From Priestia taiwanensis (lineage in GTDB: Bacteria > Bacillota > Bacilli > Bacillales > Bacillaceae_G), in the NCBI RefSeq assembly GCF_014638355.1, contig NZ_BMFK01000001.1:2061160-2125159 (forward strand): 64,000 nt of DNA, read 5' to 3'. The position numbers and the translations under genes were made by a program. Positions 1 to 12,233 of this stretch are shown here, piece after piece (position 1 is the stretch's first letter; each line of letters opens with the position of its first letter). The notes under the pieces were generated by a model. That model was given only the letters and a program-made list of their open reading frames with translations, did no database searches and was not told the DNA's origin.

Positions 1-198
1 TCTTTCCACAATAAAGAAGGATTAATCATTCAATAAATTTGACTTACGAAGCATCCCATTGGCTTACTTCACCAACTACCCTTCTAAATATTTCCGTTGC
101 TTTATACCAAAACAGTATCCCTTCCTCTCATACCCGAATTTACTGAGTATAAAGCACCTTTTAATAAACTACTTTAATCTAGGAAAGGAATAAGAGCG

Positions 199-1767
<1,569 letters not shown>

Positions 1768-1798
1768 ATCATTCTTTCGTTACTAATAACAAACAAGA

Positions 1799-1845
1799 AA
1801 AAGGTAATCAACTAGTCATCAATAATCGACTAGCTGATTACCTTT
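1799..1845 (+). terminator. Rho-independent terminator after first collagen-propeller gene
   Basis: A 15-bp stem (GGTAATCAACTAGTC pairing with GACTAGCTGATTACC, one G-T pair) around a 10-nt loop, followed by TTTCC. It separates the two paralogues, so each is probably its own transcript. Confidence 0.8.
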
Positions 1846-1966
1846 CCTACGGATTCATCTACTCTTCTTTCATACGAAAAACAACAAAACATATCGGTTA
1901 CATAGTATCTTTTCCCCTTACATTGGCATTTACTGTATATAAAATATTTCGTTATAATACGTTTAG

Positions 1967-3550
<1,584 letters not shown>

Positions 3551-3573
3551 AACATTCTTTACTAACAAAACAT

Positions 3574-3618
3574 AAGGAAATCCTCTAATCAATGACAATT
3601 GACTAGAAGATTTCCTTT
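3574..3618 (+). terminator. Terminator after second collagen-propeller gene
   Basis: The stem AAGGAAATCCTCTAATCA pairs with TGACTAGAAGATTTCCTT with two G-T pairs and ends in TTTC. It lies tail-to-tail with the minus-strand gene ending at 3624 and may serve both. Confidence 0.75.
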
Positions 3619-3623
3619 CTTAC

Positions 3624-3884
3624 TTATTGCTTCACTTGCTCTTCTTTCACCACTTGACTTCGCTTCTGAATGTGTTCTTGTTCTAACTTATCTTCCTCAT
3701 TATCACGAATTGTCTTCTGTAACACGAAACAAGACATTGTTAAAAACAACGTTCCAATTAAATAGTACCCTTTCACACTTAATGGCTCTTCCAATGTGTA
3801 GATACCAACTAACATACCTGCAAATGCACACACAAATGATACCCACGACAAAAATGTAAAAGCTTGCGTATTTCGTTTTCTCAT
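3624..3884 (-). CDS. YiaA/YiaB-like two-helix membrane protein
   Basis: The 86-residue protein has two hydrophobic helices (about residues 9-30 and 38-58) and a charged C-terminal tail rich in Glu, Gln and Lys. The pattern F-L-S-W-V-S-F ... L-E-E-P-L-S-V-K-G-Y-Y resembles the YiaA/YiaB two-helix family, whose function is unknown. The ATG at 3884 is chosen because GGAGAGGGG stands directly upstream; an in-frame start further out lacks a good site. It is transcribed toward the collagen genes. Confidence 0.8.
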   Translation of the reverse strand: MRKRNTQAFTFLSWVSFVCAFAGMLVGIYTLEEPLSVKGYYLIGTLFLTMSCFVLQKTIRDNEEDKLEQEHIQKRSQVVKEEQVKQ

Positions 3885-4053
3885 CTTTTTCCCCTCTCCA
3901 TTCACCATTACTCTCTACATCTTTACACTACATAATATTATATGAATTTTCAAACTATTTTGCGTAATATTACCTCGCTTGCTTATTCTTTGTTATAATA
4001 AAACATAGGCATGTATTTTTTCGCTTATTACTAATTAAGAGGGGGTATATATA

Positions 4054-4569
4054 ATGAAATACGGAATTGTAATTTTTCCATCGAAAACATTGCAAGATAA
4101 GGCAAACTCATTAAGAAAGCGCTATGATTCACACTACGGGCTTATCCCACCTCATGTAACATTGAAGTATCCATTTGAAGCGGATGAGCATACTACTGAA
4201 GCGATTGTACAAGAGTTGCGTCATATCGCCAGCGAAGTGCAACCTTTTACATTAACATCAGGAAATGTTAGCTCATTCTATCCAACGAATAACGTTATTT
4301 ATTTCAAAATTGCACAGTCTGAAGCTTTGGCAACACTAAACAATAAAATGCATGATGGTGTTCTCGCAACAGAGAAGGAATATGCATTCGTGCCACACTT
4401 AACAATCGGACAAAATTTATCAGATGCAGAACATGCGGACGTATTAGGACGCTTGAAAATGCTTGATTATCATTACGAACAAGTCATTGACCGTTTCCAT
4501 CTTCTCTATCAATTGGAAGACGGATTCTGGACAGTATACGAAACATTTCATCTTGGGAAGGACTGCTAA
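4054..4569 (+). CDS. yjcG: YjcG family protein, 2H phosphoesterase / 2'-5' RNA ligase-like
   Basis: The 171-residue protein carries the two H-x-T/S motifs of the 2H phosphoesterase superfamily: PHVTL near residue 34 and PHLTIG near residue 115. It begins [11 protein letters not shown] like Bacillus YjcG. Family members act on 2',3'-cyclic phosphodiester or 2'-5' linked RNA ends; the YjcG substrate is not known. A strong GAGGGGG site precedes the ATG. The yjcF acetyltransferase starts 4 bp after its stop, an arrangement conserved in Bacillus, so the two are one operon. Confidence 0.93.
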   Translation: MKYGIVIFPSKTLQDKANSLRKRYDSHYGLIPPHVTLKYPFEADEHTTEAIVQELRHIASEVQPFTLTSGNVSSFYPTNNVIYFKIAQSEALATLNNKMHDGVLATEKEYAFVPHLTIGQNLSDAEHADVLGRLKMLDYHYEQVIDRFHLLYQLEDGFWTVYETFHLGKDC

Positions 4570-4573
4570 AAAA

Positions 4574-4996
4574 TTGAACATTGAACTTGTAACAACAAAA
4601 GAACAACTACAAGACGCATACGATGTGCGCACCGCTGTATTCGTACACGAACAACACGTACCGATAGAAGAGGAAATTGATGAGCATGATGCAACTGCAA
4701 CACACATTGTGGTGTACGATAACGACAACGCAATTGGGGCTGCACGCCTTCGTCTCGTCGATGGCTACGGTAAATTAGAACGTATCTGCATTATGAAAGA
4801 CTACCGTAGTGCAGGATACGGCAAACATATCGTGATGAAACTAGAAGAACTTGCACGTGAGCAAAACATGACAAAATCAAAATTAAACGCCCAAACACAA
4901 GCAGAAGGCTTCTACAAGAAGTTAGGATATGAAACAGTATCCGATGTGTTCATGGACGCGAATATTCCACACGTAACAATGACAAAGCAGCTGTAG
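4574..4996 (+). CDS. yjcF: YjcF family GNAT acetyltransferase
   Basis: The 140-residue GNAT N-acetyltransferase begins LNIELVTTKEQLQDAYDVR and carries the acetyl-CoA binding region (LERICIMKDYRSAGYGKH, about residues 72-89). The start is taken as TTG at 4574: GGGAAGGA lies about 11 nt upstream inside the end of yjcG, and homology begins there. An ATG at 4463 would add 37 residues that read through yjcG in another frame and is rejected. The substrate is unknown. A terminator hairpin overlaps the stop codon. Confidence 0.9.
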   Translation: MNIELVTTKEQLQDAYDVRTAVFVHEQHVPIEEEIDEHDATATHIVVYDNDNAIGAARLRLVDGYGKLERICIMKDYRSAGYGKHIVMKLEELAREQNMTKSKLNAQTQAEGFYKKLGYETVSDVFMDANIPHVTMTKQL

Positions 4997-5016
4997 ACAT
5001 TACAGCTGCTTTCATT
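4984..5016 (+). terminator. Terminator of yjcG-yjcF
   Basis: A perfect 12-bp stem (AAAGCAGCTGTA / TACAGCTGCTTT) with a 5-nt loop overlaps the yjcF stop codon and is followed by a T-rich tract. Confidence 0.8.
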
Positions 5017-5036
5017 CTTTATTAGGAGTGATACTA

Positions 5037-5366
5037 TTGCTAACATATACTTGTACACTTTCTTTAGATGATCGATCTAAATTTATTAGTAATCTGTTTT
5101 ATGCACTACGAGAAGCAAAATTTGAACACCCTTTTATCGAAGAGCTAACGGACAGCACATTGATTGTTACGCAAAAGCATTATTTTTCTGCCTCTTGCAA
5201 AATATCTTACACACTTCTACTCAAGAAAGATGCGAACCACCTCACCTTACTTACATGTGGTGGGAAGAAATCACTTTTTGAGCAATGGACTTATGGAACA
5301 TATGAAAGAAAAATGGTCAGTCTTATTGAAGAAGTTGTACACAAAAATAGAGAACCAATTATGTAG
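5037..5366 (+). CDS. Hypothetical protein (109 aa)
   Basis: A short protein of alternating hydrophobic and charged residues (LTYTCTLSLDDRSKFISN...) with no signal peptide, membrane helix or motif I recognise. The start is placed at TTG 5037 because AGGAGTG lies 6 nt upstream; a GTG at 5028 overlaps that site. It follows the yjcF terminator and ends just before a hairpin shared with the convergent gene on the other strand. Function unknown. Confidence 0.7.
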   Translation: MLTYTCTLSLDDRSKFISNLFYALREAKFEHPFIEELTDSTLIVTQKHYFSASCKISYTLLLKKDANHLTLLTCGGKKSLFEQWTYGTYERKMVSLIEEVVHKNREPIM

Positions 5367-5372
5367 CTACAT

Positions 5373-5404
5373 AAAAATTCCGGCCACTATCGATCGGAAT
5401 TTTT
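5373..5404. terminator. Bidirectional terminator between convergent genes
   Basis: A perfect 10-bp stem (AAAAATTCCG / CGGAATTTTT) with A and T tracts on both sides lies between the plus-strand gene ending at 5366 and the minus-strand gene ending at 5387. Confidence 0.8.
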
Positions 5405-6232
5405 CACATCTATACAATATAGCGCCTCTTCTGTTTGTAAATAAAGAATAGAACCTCGACCAAAACAATGATGAAACTGAATTTCTTCATCATATTCGTT
5501 ATACGGAATAGCAGAAAAGACACCATTATCTGTTAAAGAATAAACTTCTAACTTATTCGAACTACAAAATAATACTTTATCCTCTCCAACCGCAAAATCA
5601 TGTGGGCGCTCAATATATGGCTCGACATCCCACTGCCTATGAATCTTCCCATCTTTCAACTGCACAAGCGGAAAGTCTGAATAATAACATAGCCATACAC
5701 TATCATTCGTCACATTCATTGCATAACAATCATTAATTGGTCGAACGATTCCTTCATCTACAAATTGACCGTACTTCTGAAAAACAACCTCACCGTCTTT
5801 GTTAAAGGCGATGATACCATCTTGTGTTAATGTATGACCACTGAACACACCTTCATCAACGTAACTAATCCAAATAATATCGTCCTTATCTACTTGGCAA
5901 TCTGCAATCCCTTCACCAACGTCGAATTCACTTATCTTCTCTCCTTTTTCATTCACAATTACCGCCCGATTGTCTTCTCCTTCTTCTCCCCACATAATTA
6001 ATAACCAATTCTCCACTCCAATTGGCTGCACAAACAACAAATAATCTAGATTGAATTCGGTATCTATAGGGAAATATCTTTGAACAGAAGTAGTCATATT
6101 AGAATGCATAATATATCCTTCACCCTTCTCATCTATCGCCAATAGCACAAGATTATTTTCTCGGTCAATCCATATCTTTTTCGTGCTATCTTCCTTGAAA
6201 TCAATTACCTTTTTAACATACATCTTTTCCAT
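5387..6232 (-). CDS. Hypothetical protein, possible beta-propeller fold
   Basis: The 281-residue acidic soluble protein has recurring blocks of aromatic and Gly/Asp residues (NKDGEVVFQKYGQF, LKDGKIHRQWDVEP, DKDDIIWISYVDEG) that resemble blades of a beta-propeller. There is no signal peptide. A GAAAGGTA site lies upstream of the ATG. It sits at the left edge of the accessory block, convergent with the small gene at 5037. No family is recognised with confidence. Confidence 0.8.
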   Translation of the reverse strand: MEKMYVKKVIDFKEDSTKKIWIDRENNLVLLAIDEKGEGYIMHSNMTTSVQRYFPIDTEFNLDYLLFVQPIGVENWLLIMWGEEGEDNRAVIVNEKGEKISEFDVGEGIADCQVDKDDIIWISYVDEGVFSGHTLTQDGIIAFNKDGEVVFQKYGQFVDEGIVRPINDCYAMNVTNDSVWLCYYSDFPLVQLKDGKIHRQWDVEPYIERPHDFAVGEDKVLFCSSNKLEVYSLTDNGVFSAIPYNEYDEEIQFHHCFGRGSILYLQTEEALYCIDVKNSDR

Positions 6233-6314
6233 ACTAGTATGTACCTTTCTATCCTGTCATGTTCTAAATAAAAATAGACTAACCCATCTCTCAGGATTAG
6301 TCTATGAAAACAAT

Positions 6315-7835
6315 CTATTGAACCACTTTCCAAAGCGTCGTCGCTAAATCCGGTACCCAGCCAATGTGTGATGTGTGAGCGTACGTACACTCATATGTTT
6401 TCCCATTGTATGTTACTTTTTCGCCAACTTTATAACTTACACCCGTTGTCCATGCTGGGTGATTTGGAGTTGGACCAGTTACTTTTGTAGTAACACTAAG
6501 CGCAGCTGAAGCGCCAGATACATTCCCGCTTGTGTCAACTGCTTTTACTGTATATGAATATGCTGTATTAGCAGTTAAATTACTATCTGTAAATGTAGTC
6601 GTTGTTGATGTACCAACTTTCGTAGTCCCTCTATAAATCTCATATTCTCTTACTCCTCTATTATCAGTAGAAGCTGTCCATTGTAAGGAAATCGTTGAGC
6701 TTGTTTGTGATGATGATTGGAGATTACTTGGTACAGACGGTGCTGTCGTATCAGTTGGTAGTGGTGTACTATTATGAATCATCGGTCCATACGTGTTCAC
6801 GAAGCCATTGTTGTAGGCAACGCCACTTTTACTTACACCTGCATCCCAGTTAATTGACCATGTCATTAATCCTTTCACTCTATTACCATCTGCCGCTAGA
6901 CGATTTAATGCATTTTGTATCGCTTGTGGGTCTCTTACGTAACCGTTCGCTGCTGCATCTGGGTTCGAAGGAAGACCAAGCGCTAATTTATGTGCTGGAA
7001 TCTTAACAAAACCATTTCCAGTTGCCATTTGTGTTGAGATTGTATATAAGAAATCTTCTTTTACTGCATCGTTATTTTGTGCAAGCCATCTTCCATTTGC
7101 GGCTGTCACACCGTCACCGCCTTGATTATATAGTTGTGGGTGAATAAAATCATAATAGCTATCTAGGGATTGAACATACGGAACATACTTACCACCTGTT
7201 CTTAAATACGGGAATTCTGGAGCCATTGTAATAAGGAAGTTTTGACCTTTTGCACGGTAGTGATCCTTTACAAGCTTGAGTGCCGCTGGGATTACTGTTT
7301 GGTTATCACCTGCTGTAATCGCATTTTGTTCTAAGTCGATGTCTAAACCATCAAATCCATACGTTTCCACAAGACGAATAATTTCATCTGCAAGAGGGCG
7401 CTCATCTCCTGTTCGCAACTGAATGTGCGCATCTGCACCACCTAATGAAATAATAACAGCACGACCTTGTGCATTTAATTTCGCTACTTCAGCACGAAAC
7501 GCACTGTCAGTCATATTATACGGTTTAAATGTCGGCATACGATTCGTTGCATCCGCTTTCATAAATGCAACATCAATAACATTATAGCCTGCTGGTGTCT
7601 CAGATAGTTTCACATCACCACCAGTTCCTTGCTGGTACCCATCGCTTTTTGGTGCCCAGTTATGCCAATACCCAACAAGAACTTGTTTGTTCTCCAAAGA
7701 TGGCATTTGAGATGCCGCATCCACGACTTGTGTTGTTGCGTTCGCACTAGAGACAAGCTGTTGTGTAGTCAACCCAATCCCTGCTGCTACCATACTTAAA
7801 GCTAATGAAACATTTAACGATTTTTTCCCCTTCAT
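6315..7835 (-). CDS. Secreted GH18 chitinase with FN3 and CBM5/12 domains
   Basis: Hydrolyses chitin beta-1,4 linkages outside the cell. Numbering from the ATG at 7835, residues 1-34 are a signal peptide (KGKK, hydrophobic core, SANA cut region). The GH18 barrel follows with the SLGG substrate motif (about 130-133) and the active-site DGLDIDLE (about 162-169), whose final Glu is the proton donor. A fibronectin type III domain (about 367-450) and a chitin-binding CBM5/12 module with conserved Trp/Tyr (about 459-506) complete it. The order matches Listeria ChiB-type enzymes. GTG 7844 and ATG 7838 are also in frame; 7835 sits best after AAGGGAG. It stands alone, followed by a gene-free stretch upstream. 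Confidence 0.93.
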   Translation of the reverse strand: MKGKKSLNVSLALSMVAAGIGLTTQQLVSSANATTQVVDAASQMPSLENKQVLVGYWHNWAPKSDGYQQGTGGDVKLSETPAGYNVIDVAFMKADATNRMPTFKPYNMTDSAFRAEVAKLNAQGRAVIISLGGADAHIQLRTGDERPLADEIIRLVETYGFDGLDIDLEQNAITAGDNQTVIPAALKLVKDHYRAKGQNFLITMAPEFPYLRTGGKYVPYVQSLDSYYDFIHPQLYNQGGDGVTAANGRWLAQNNDAVKEDFLYTISTQMATGNGFVKIPAHKLALGLPSNPDAAANGYVRDPQAIQNALNRLAADGNRVKGLMTWSINWDAGVSKSGVAYNNGFVNTYGPMIHNSTPLPTDTTAPSVPSNLQSSSQTSSTISLQWTASTDNRGVREYEIYRGTTKVGTSTTTTFTDSNLTANTAYSYTVKAVDTSGNVSGASAALSVTTKVTGPTPNHPAWTTGVSYKVGEKVTYNGKTYECTYAHTSHIGWVPDLATTLWKVVQ

Positions 7836-7849
7836 CATTCCCACTCCCT

Positions 7850-8203
7850 TTTATGAAATGAGGCTATATACTGCCTGTTTTATGTAAAAATAAACAACAG
7901 AAAAGAGGCGGTATATGCTAGGATGATCGATTCTACTAATCTCTCTTCCATATATGCCGTCTTGTTTTAAATTCGTTAATTCCTGTCAGAATCCTTCTAT
8001 AAAAACTAGATTTAAAAACCTCTAAAAACAGCTACTAAACTCCAGAAATAGACGACAAGTTTCTCAACTTACATCCTACTTAACAGATTAGCTGTATAAA
8101 TCACATAGCTAGGCCGAAATATTCCGAATAGTAGTCAAAAACCTCCTCATATAGTAAAAAACAACTAACGAGAAATTTCTTCTTCTGTTTCATTCTCCAT
8201 ATG
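7850..8203. other. Gene-free stretch upstream of the chitinase
   Basis: About 350 bp without a credible gene. It must contain the chitinase promoter. An imperfect inverted repeat around 7900-7970 (AAGAGGCGGTATATG and ATATATGCCGTCTT) is the only structure seen. I do not find a convincing PlcR box. Confidence 0.5.
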
Positions 8204-8237
8204 AAATAAGGCACCTCCACTTGGAGATGCCTTATTT
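8204..8237 (-). terminator. Terminator of the 8232 hydrolase gene
   Basis: Stem AAATAAGGCA-CTCC pairs with GGAG-TGCCTTATTT with one C/A mismatch; it overlaps the stop codon. Confidence 0.75.
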
Positions 8238-9038
8238 CGCAAACTGCATTAACAGTTTGTTGAACTCATGTGATTGATCAATTGGTAAGCCGTGTCCACT
8301 ATTGTAAAGAGGATATAGCTGTGAGCCTTTGATTTTCTGATTCGTAAGCTCCCCACTTTTAAATGGAATAAGCTGATCGTGAACACCGTGGAAAATTGCT
8401 GTCGGAACATTAATTTTGCTTAAATCATCGGTGACATCTTCTCGTGCCGCTTCTTGTAACAACTTAATAAGTGCGTACGAAGCAGATTCGCGTCCAAGCT
8501 CAGCGAACCAATTTAATGTAGCCGCACCTAAATTTCGATTAAAAAATGTTAATGATACATCATCAAGGAACTTCGGAAGATTGTCATACATTTGATTAAT
8601 AAGTGTTGTTGCTTGTTCCTTTGGGACACCGTAAGGAGAATTAGGACTTTTCACAAAAGCTGGAGACACCGCATCCACTAACGCTAACTTCGCTACATGA
8701 CGTCCACCGTACCTCGACATGTAACGAATGGTAATGGCTCCTCCTATCGAAAAACCAAGTAACACGATATTTTCCAACTTTAATGCATCTAATACAACTG
8801 CTAGATCATCCGCTAAACGATTATACGAATATCCTCCCCACGGTTTATCTGATTGACCATTCCCCCGAATATCCATGCTAATACAACGAAAACCGTACTG
8901 TGGCAACACATTAAATTGATATTGAAACATCTTATGATTTAACGGCCATCCATGAACGAAAAAAATAGGCTTACTACCAGGGCCAGGATCAATATCTTGT
9001 ACAAACAGATGAACGCCTTTCTCCACTTCAATATACAT
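8232..9038 (-). CDS. Alpha/beta-fold hydrolase
   Basis: A 268-residue alpha/beta hydrolase with the oxyanion motif HGWP (about residue 29), nucleophile elbow GFSIGG (Ser about 96), acid Asp in HGVHDQLIPF and catalytic His in NSGHGLP near the C-terminus. It most resembles the non-haem haloperoxidase/esterase group; the real substrate is unknown. No signal peptide, so cytoplasmic. GAGGGGG precedes the ATG. It lies downstream of a LysR-type regulator in the same direction, with a second, unrelated alpha/beta hydrolase divergent on the other side. Confidence 0.9.
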   Translation of the reverse strand: MYIEVEKGVHLFVQDIDPGPGSKPIFFVHGWPLNHKMFQYQFNVLPQYGFRCISMDIRGNGQSDKPWGGYSYNRLADDLAVVLDALKLENIVLLGFSIGGAITIRYMSRYGGRHVAKLALVDAVSPAFVKSPNSPYGVPKEQATTLINQMYDNLPKFLDDVSLTFFNRNLGAATLNWFAELGRESASYALIKLLQEAAREDVTDDLSKINVPTAIFHGVHDQLIPFKSGELTNQKIKGSQLYPLYNSGHGLPIDQSHEFNKLLMQFAK

Positions 9039-9119
9039 CGCATAGCCCCCTCATTGGACCTTTACTCCATCGTATGGCATGCAATCGCTAGATATTCGTC
9101 AACTAGTTGTCCATCTTTA

Positions 9120-10028
9120 TCATTCGGTACAATTCGCCTCTATATGTAGGTCTCTTCTCTTTGCTCGTTCTTGTAATTGAAATAACAAATGACGAATAAA
9201 TGACATGAAAGACGTATCCACTTCCTTCTTCGAAGACCACTGCATGATAAGCTCACGTTGAATGTTAATTTCGATTGGTTGAATAGTATATTCATGTCGG
9301 ATATGCTTGTTCAAGCTAGATAGCGGCACAATGGTGACACCTTTTAATTGTTGTGCCAGTGCTAATGTAGAGGTGATACTTTCTGACTCCATCACTTTAT
9401 TAATAATAATATTGTTCGCTATTAGATAAGGTTCTAATTCCTCTTTGCACCCTGACAGAGGCATTACAAATGGATATTTCTTTATATCTTCTATCGTAAG
9501 ATTCGCTGGAACAGTTGTTGGAGAAACCATAACATATGGATCATCTCCAATGACTTCATAGCGGAAACCTTTTATAACGTTTTCCTTCCTGCAAATCGAA
9601 AAATCTGCTTTTCCAGAAGATAACCACTCTACAACTTTCCCGTAATTACCTTCGCGAACAGATAATACATACTTGCTTTGATTGAAATCCTCTGATTGCA
9701 TACATTCCGCTAAACAGTATAGTGTTACAGATGGATATGTCGCTAACACAATAGTCGAAAGATGCTTGCCTTGCAACTCAGCTACTACACCCTCTAACCT
9801 TTCATATTCTTCAAGAAGGCGCTCCACGCTCACCAATAATTTCTTGCCGCTATCTGTAAGAATTGTTCCACTCCTTGAACGCTCAAATAATGCTAAAGCA
9901 TAACTCTTCTCCATCTTGTTGATAATATGTGTGATAGCTGGTTGGGTCATATGTAATTCTTTCGCCGCCAAGCTAATACTTTGAAACTTCGCTACATACT
10001 TAAAAACTTGGAAATCAAACAGGTTCAT
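9120..10028 (-). CDS. LysR family transcriptional regulator
   Basis: The 302-residue protein has an N-terminal winged helix-turn-helix (about 1-60, FQSISLAAKELHMTQPAITH) and a periplasmic-binding-like effector domain (about 90-290). It is divergent from the hydrolase at 10166, the usual layout for a LysR regulator and its target; the effector is unknown. AAGGAG lies upstream of the ATG. Confidence 0.93.
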   Translation of the reverse strand: MNLFDFQVFKYVAKFQSISLAAKELHMTQPAITHIINKMEKSYALALFERSRSGTILTDSGKKLLVSVERLLEEYERLEGVVAELQGKHLSTIVLATYPSVTLYCLAECMQSEDFNQSKYVLSVREGNYGKVVEWLSSGKADFSICRKENVIKGFRYEVIGDDPYVMVSPTTVPANLTIEDIKKYPFVMPLSGCKEELEPYLIANNIIINKVMESESITSTLALAQQLKGVTIVPLSSLNKHIRHEYTIQPIEINIQRELIMQWSSKKEVDTSFMSFIRHLLFQLQERAKRRDLHIEANCTE

Positions 10029-10043
10029 CTATTTCTCCTTCTA

Positions 10044-10090
10044 TAAAAGATATTTATATCATTCATAAATAACCTTCATTATATTTATCA
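10044..10090. promoter_or_regulatory. Candidate LysR binding region in divergent intergenic spacer
   Basis: Between the divergent starts lie GATATTTATATC (a short palindrome) and ATAAAT...ATTTAT arms 12 nt apart, fitting the AT-rich dyads bound by LysR proteins. Assignment rests on position and symmetry only. Confidence 0.35.
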
Positions 10091-10165
10091 ATGTGCTTAG
10101 TATACACTAAGGATAGAAATTGAAGTGAGAACAACTACAGTGAACGATAAAGGAGAGATTCATAA

Positions 10166-10873
10166 ATGAGTACGTATGTATTAATTCACGGAGCATGGCA
10201 AGGAGAATGGGCTTGGGAACTAGTAAAGCCGAAATTAGAATCATTAGGACACACAGTCGTTACACTTGATTTACCGGGAAGTGGACAAGATATGACACAT
10301 CCACAACAAGTAACATTAGATGCATACGTTACGAAAGTAGCCGATGTCATTAACCAACAAAATGAGAAAGTTATTCTAGTTGGGCATAGCATGGGTGGCA
10401 TTGTCATTACACAAACAGCCGAACATGTATCGGACAAAATTGATAAATTAGTATATGTTGGCGCATTTTTACCGAAAAATGGTGAAAGCCTTGGTTCAAA
10501 ACTAACAGGACAAAAAGGGCCTCAATTCACGGTGAATGAAGCTGATATGACCGCTGTCCTTGTACCCGAAACGATTGAAAATACATTTTTAAACGCAACA
10601 AATGATGAAGCAATTAAAGAAGCGGCTTTCAAGAAGATGCGTCCTCAAGCATTAGCACCATTCCAGCAACAGATAAGCATTTCTGAAGAGAAATTTGGTA
10701 GTGTAGATCGTTATTACATGGAGACAACATTGGACAATGCTATTCCAATCGACTTCCAACGCATCATGAATACAGAAACACCATGCAAACAAATCATCTC
10801 GCTAGAAGCGGATCATTCTCCGTTCTTCTCGAAGCCAGATGAACTTGTAGAGCATTTACACCAATTACGTTAA
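10166..10873 (+). CDS. Alpha/beta hydrolase, EstC/MES-like esterase
   Basis: The 235-residue hydrolase starts MSTYVLIHGAWQGEW, typical of the EstC / methylesterase / hydroxynitrile lyase-like branch. The nucleophile elbow is GHSMGG (Ser about 75) and the catalytic His is in EADHSPFFSKP near residue 215. No signal peptide. It is divergent from the LysR gene and ends at a strong terminator, so it is probably a single-gene LysR target. AAAGGAGAG precedes the ATG. Substrate unknown; small esters are likely. Confidence 0.92.
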   Translation: MSTYVLIHGAWQGEWAWELVKPKLESLGHTVVTLDLPGSGQDMTHPQQVTLDAYVTKVADVINQQNEKVILVGHSMGGIVITQTAEHVSDKIDKLVYVGAFLPKNGESLGSKLTGQKGPQFTVNEADMTAVLVPETIENTFLNATNDEAIKEAAFKKMRPQALAPFQQQISISEEKFGSVDRYYMETTLDNAIPIDFQRIMNTETPCKQIISLEADHSPFFSKPDELVEHLHQLR

Positions 10874-10877
10874 TACT

Positions 10878-10919
10878 AAAAAAGTCAGGACTATTCACAT
10901 GAATAATCCTGACTTTTTT
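10878..10919 (+). terminator. Terminator after esterase
   Basis: Stem AAAAAAGTCAGGA-TATTCA pairs with TGAATA-TCCTGACTTTTTT around a short loop, with a run of T. Confidence 0.85.
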
Positions 10920-11088
10920 AGTTAACGGAAATTGGCTAGAAATTCTTTCAACATATTCGCCAACAATTTTTCCAAATACTATTTATATCTCCTCAATCAC
11001 CTCACACTAATTGTCCCTATCTTGCTGTTCAAAGTAATCCCTTGTAATATAAAGGGAACTATTAAATTACGCTTAGGAGGCAAGCATT

Positions 11089-11289
11089 ATGAAAAGATTG
11101 AAGTCTTTAAAATGGGAATTGATTATATTTTTTCTTAGTTTTCTTTATAATGGCTCCCTACTAACCTCAAAATTATTAGCAGGGCATACCTTCGATTGGC
11201 TGCGAGCTTTACTCACTCTAGCAAGTTTCGGTTTATTCATAATGAGTGTACAAGATATTAAGAAACAAAAAAAATATCAAACCAAATAA
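11089..11289 (+). CDS. Small membrane protein (66 aa)
   Basis: Two hydrophobic helices (about residues 9-27 and 36-54) and a Lys-rich C-terminal tail (KKQKKYQTK) predict a small two-pass membrane protein. A canonical TTAGGAGG site lies 9 nt before the ATG, which makes it a real gene. No family recognised. Confidence 0.75.
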   Translation: MKRLKSLKWELIIFFLSFLYNGSLLTSKLLAGHTFDWLRALLTLASFGLFIMSVQDIKKQKKYQTK

Positions 11290-11339
11290 AAAAGCAGCCA
11301 TTCGGCTACTTCATGCTATATCTTAAGATGAATCAACAT

Positions 11340-11359
11340 GTATAGTTCGTTAACTATAC
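11340..11359. repeat. Short inverted repeat between convergent genes
   Basis: GTATAGTT and AACTATAC form a perfect 8-bp stem with a 4-nt loop between the convergent genes ending at 11289 and 11407. It lacks a T tract, so a terminator role is uncertain. Confidence 0.4.
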
Positions 11360-11406
11360 ACCTACAAGATACATTCATTCTACGTATCCCACAAATAAGT
11401 TAAATA

Positions 11407-12180
11407 CTATTCAGGTATAGTCCTATTTATCACTTTTATTTCTGTTAGTTCAATTTTTTCTAACCTAGTCATCATCCCTGCCTCTTTATCTGGTGTGCAA
11501 TGAGCCTCAATATACAAATCCACCCCTAAAATGATACGTTTCTTCACTTTCCATTCCCTACACGCTTTTTTCAACGAACGAATAAATACTTCAAAGTTTT
11601 CATCATCCTCGGGGAGCACTTGATCAAGATTACAAATAAAGATGAGATACCCTGGTGCTTTCATCCAACTTAAATCATTTATGCACACTTCAAAATTCGA
11701 CCAGTCGTGCTTGAAGTGACTTGGAAACTTTAGCTTCCTTTCAAACTCTTGAAATAAACTATCTATATCCCGACACTTACTTCCGTCTATTGATACATAA
11801 ACAAACTTATCCCTCTTATCTAGTGGATACTCTGCCATATACTCGTAAAATGCACCTTCTTCTTTCACCATTAGAGAAAATCGTTCACTCGTATCCTTCT
11901 TTCTTTCTTCCCATCCAATTATGAAGATAGTAAGGACAACAAAAAGAATAGGTATTACCCAGCCGGAAATAGGCATATCTGTTATATCCACTTCTCTCCA
12001 CTCTGTATAGTTAACAATAAGTACAAAGGCCAGCCAAACCACTCCTATACTGGCACTTATAAATAACTTCTCTCGAAGAAAATCGTATATCATCTTAACA
12101 ATCAGCCCACCTACTATTAACACCCTCACGGTTACCGGGAAAAATAACTCACTCTGCAAAAACGAAACTATATTTTCCAC
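11407..12180 (-). CDS. Membrane-anchored barstar-like protein
   Basis: The 257-residue protein has three hydrophobic segments in its first 85 residues, then a soluble domain. Residues about 118-205 (YVSIDGSKCRDIDSLFQEFE ... FEVCINDLSW) follow the barstar pattern: a beta strand ending in D/G, helix, then W..F..C..DL.W. Barstar inhibits the RNase barnase; barstar-like proteins are often immunity proteins. Membrane anchoring is unusual. Start is GTG at 12180. The upstream gene encodes a related, longer protein, so the pair is a duplication. Confidence 0.7.
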   Translation of the reverse strand: MENIVSFLQSELFFPVTVRVLIVGGLIVKMIYDFLREKLFISASIGVVWLAFVLIVNYTEWREVDITDMPISGWVIPILFVVLTIFIIGWEERKKDTSERFSLMVKEEGAFYEYMAEYPLDKRDKFVYVSIDGSKCRDIDSLFQEFERKLKFPSHFKHDWSNFEVCINDLSWMKAPGYLIFICNLDQVLPEDDENFEVFIRSLKKACREWKVKKRIILGVDLYIEAHCTPDKEAGMMTRLEKIELTEIKVINRTIPE

Positions 12181-12233
12181 TTATACCCCTAACCTTTCAA
12201 CTTTTTTATTCAATTAAAAGGACTTCTCTCTAT

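Noticed and set aside
7894-7970. Possible palindromic element upstream of the chitinase
   Set aside because: Pairing is too imperfect and lacks a T tract or known motif.
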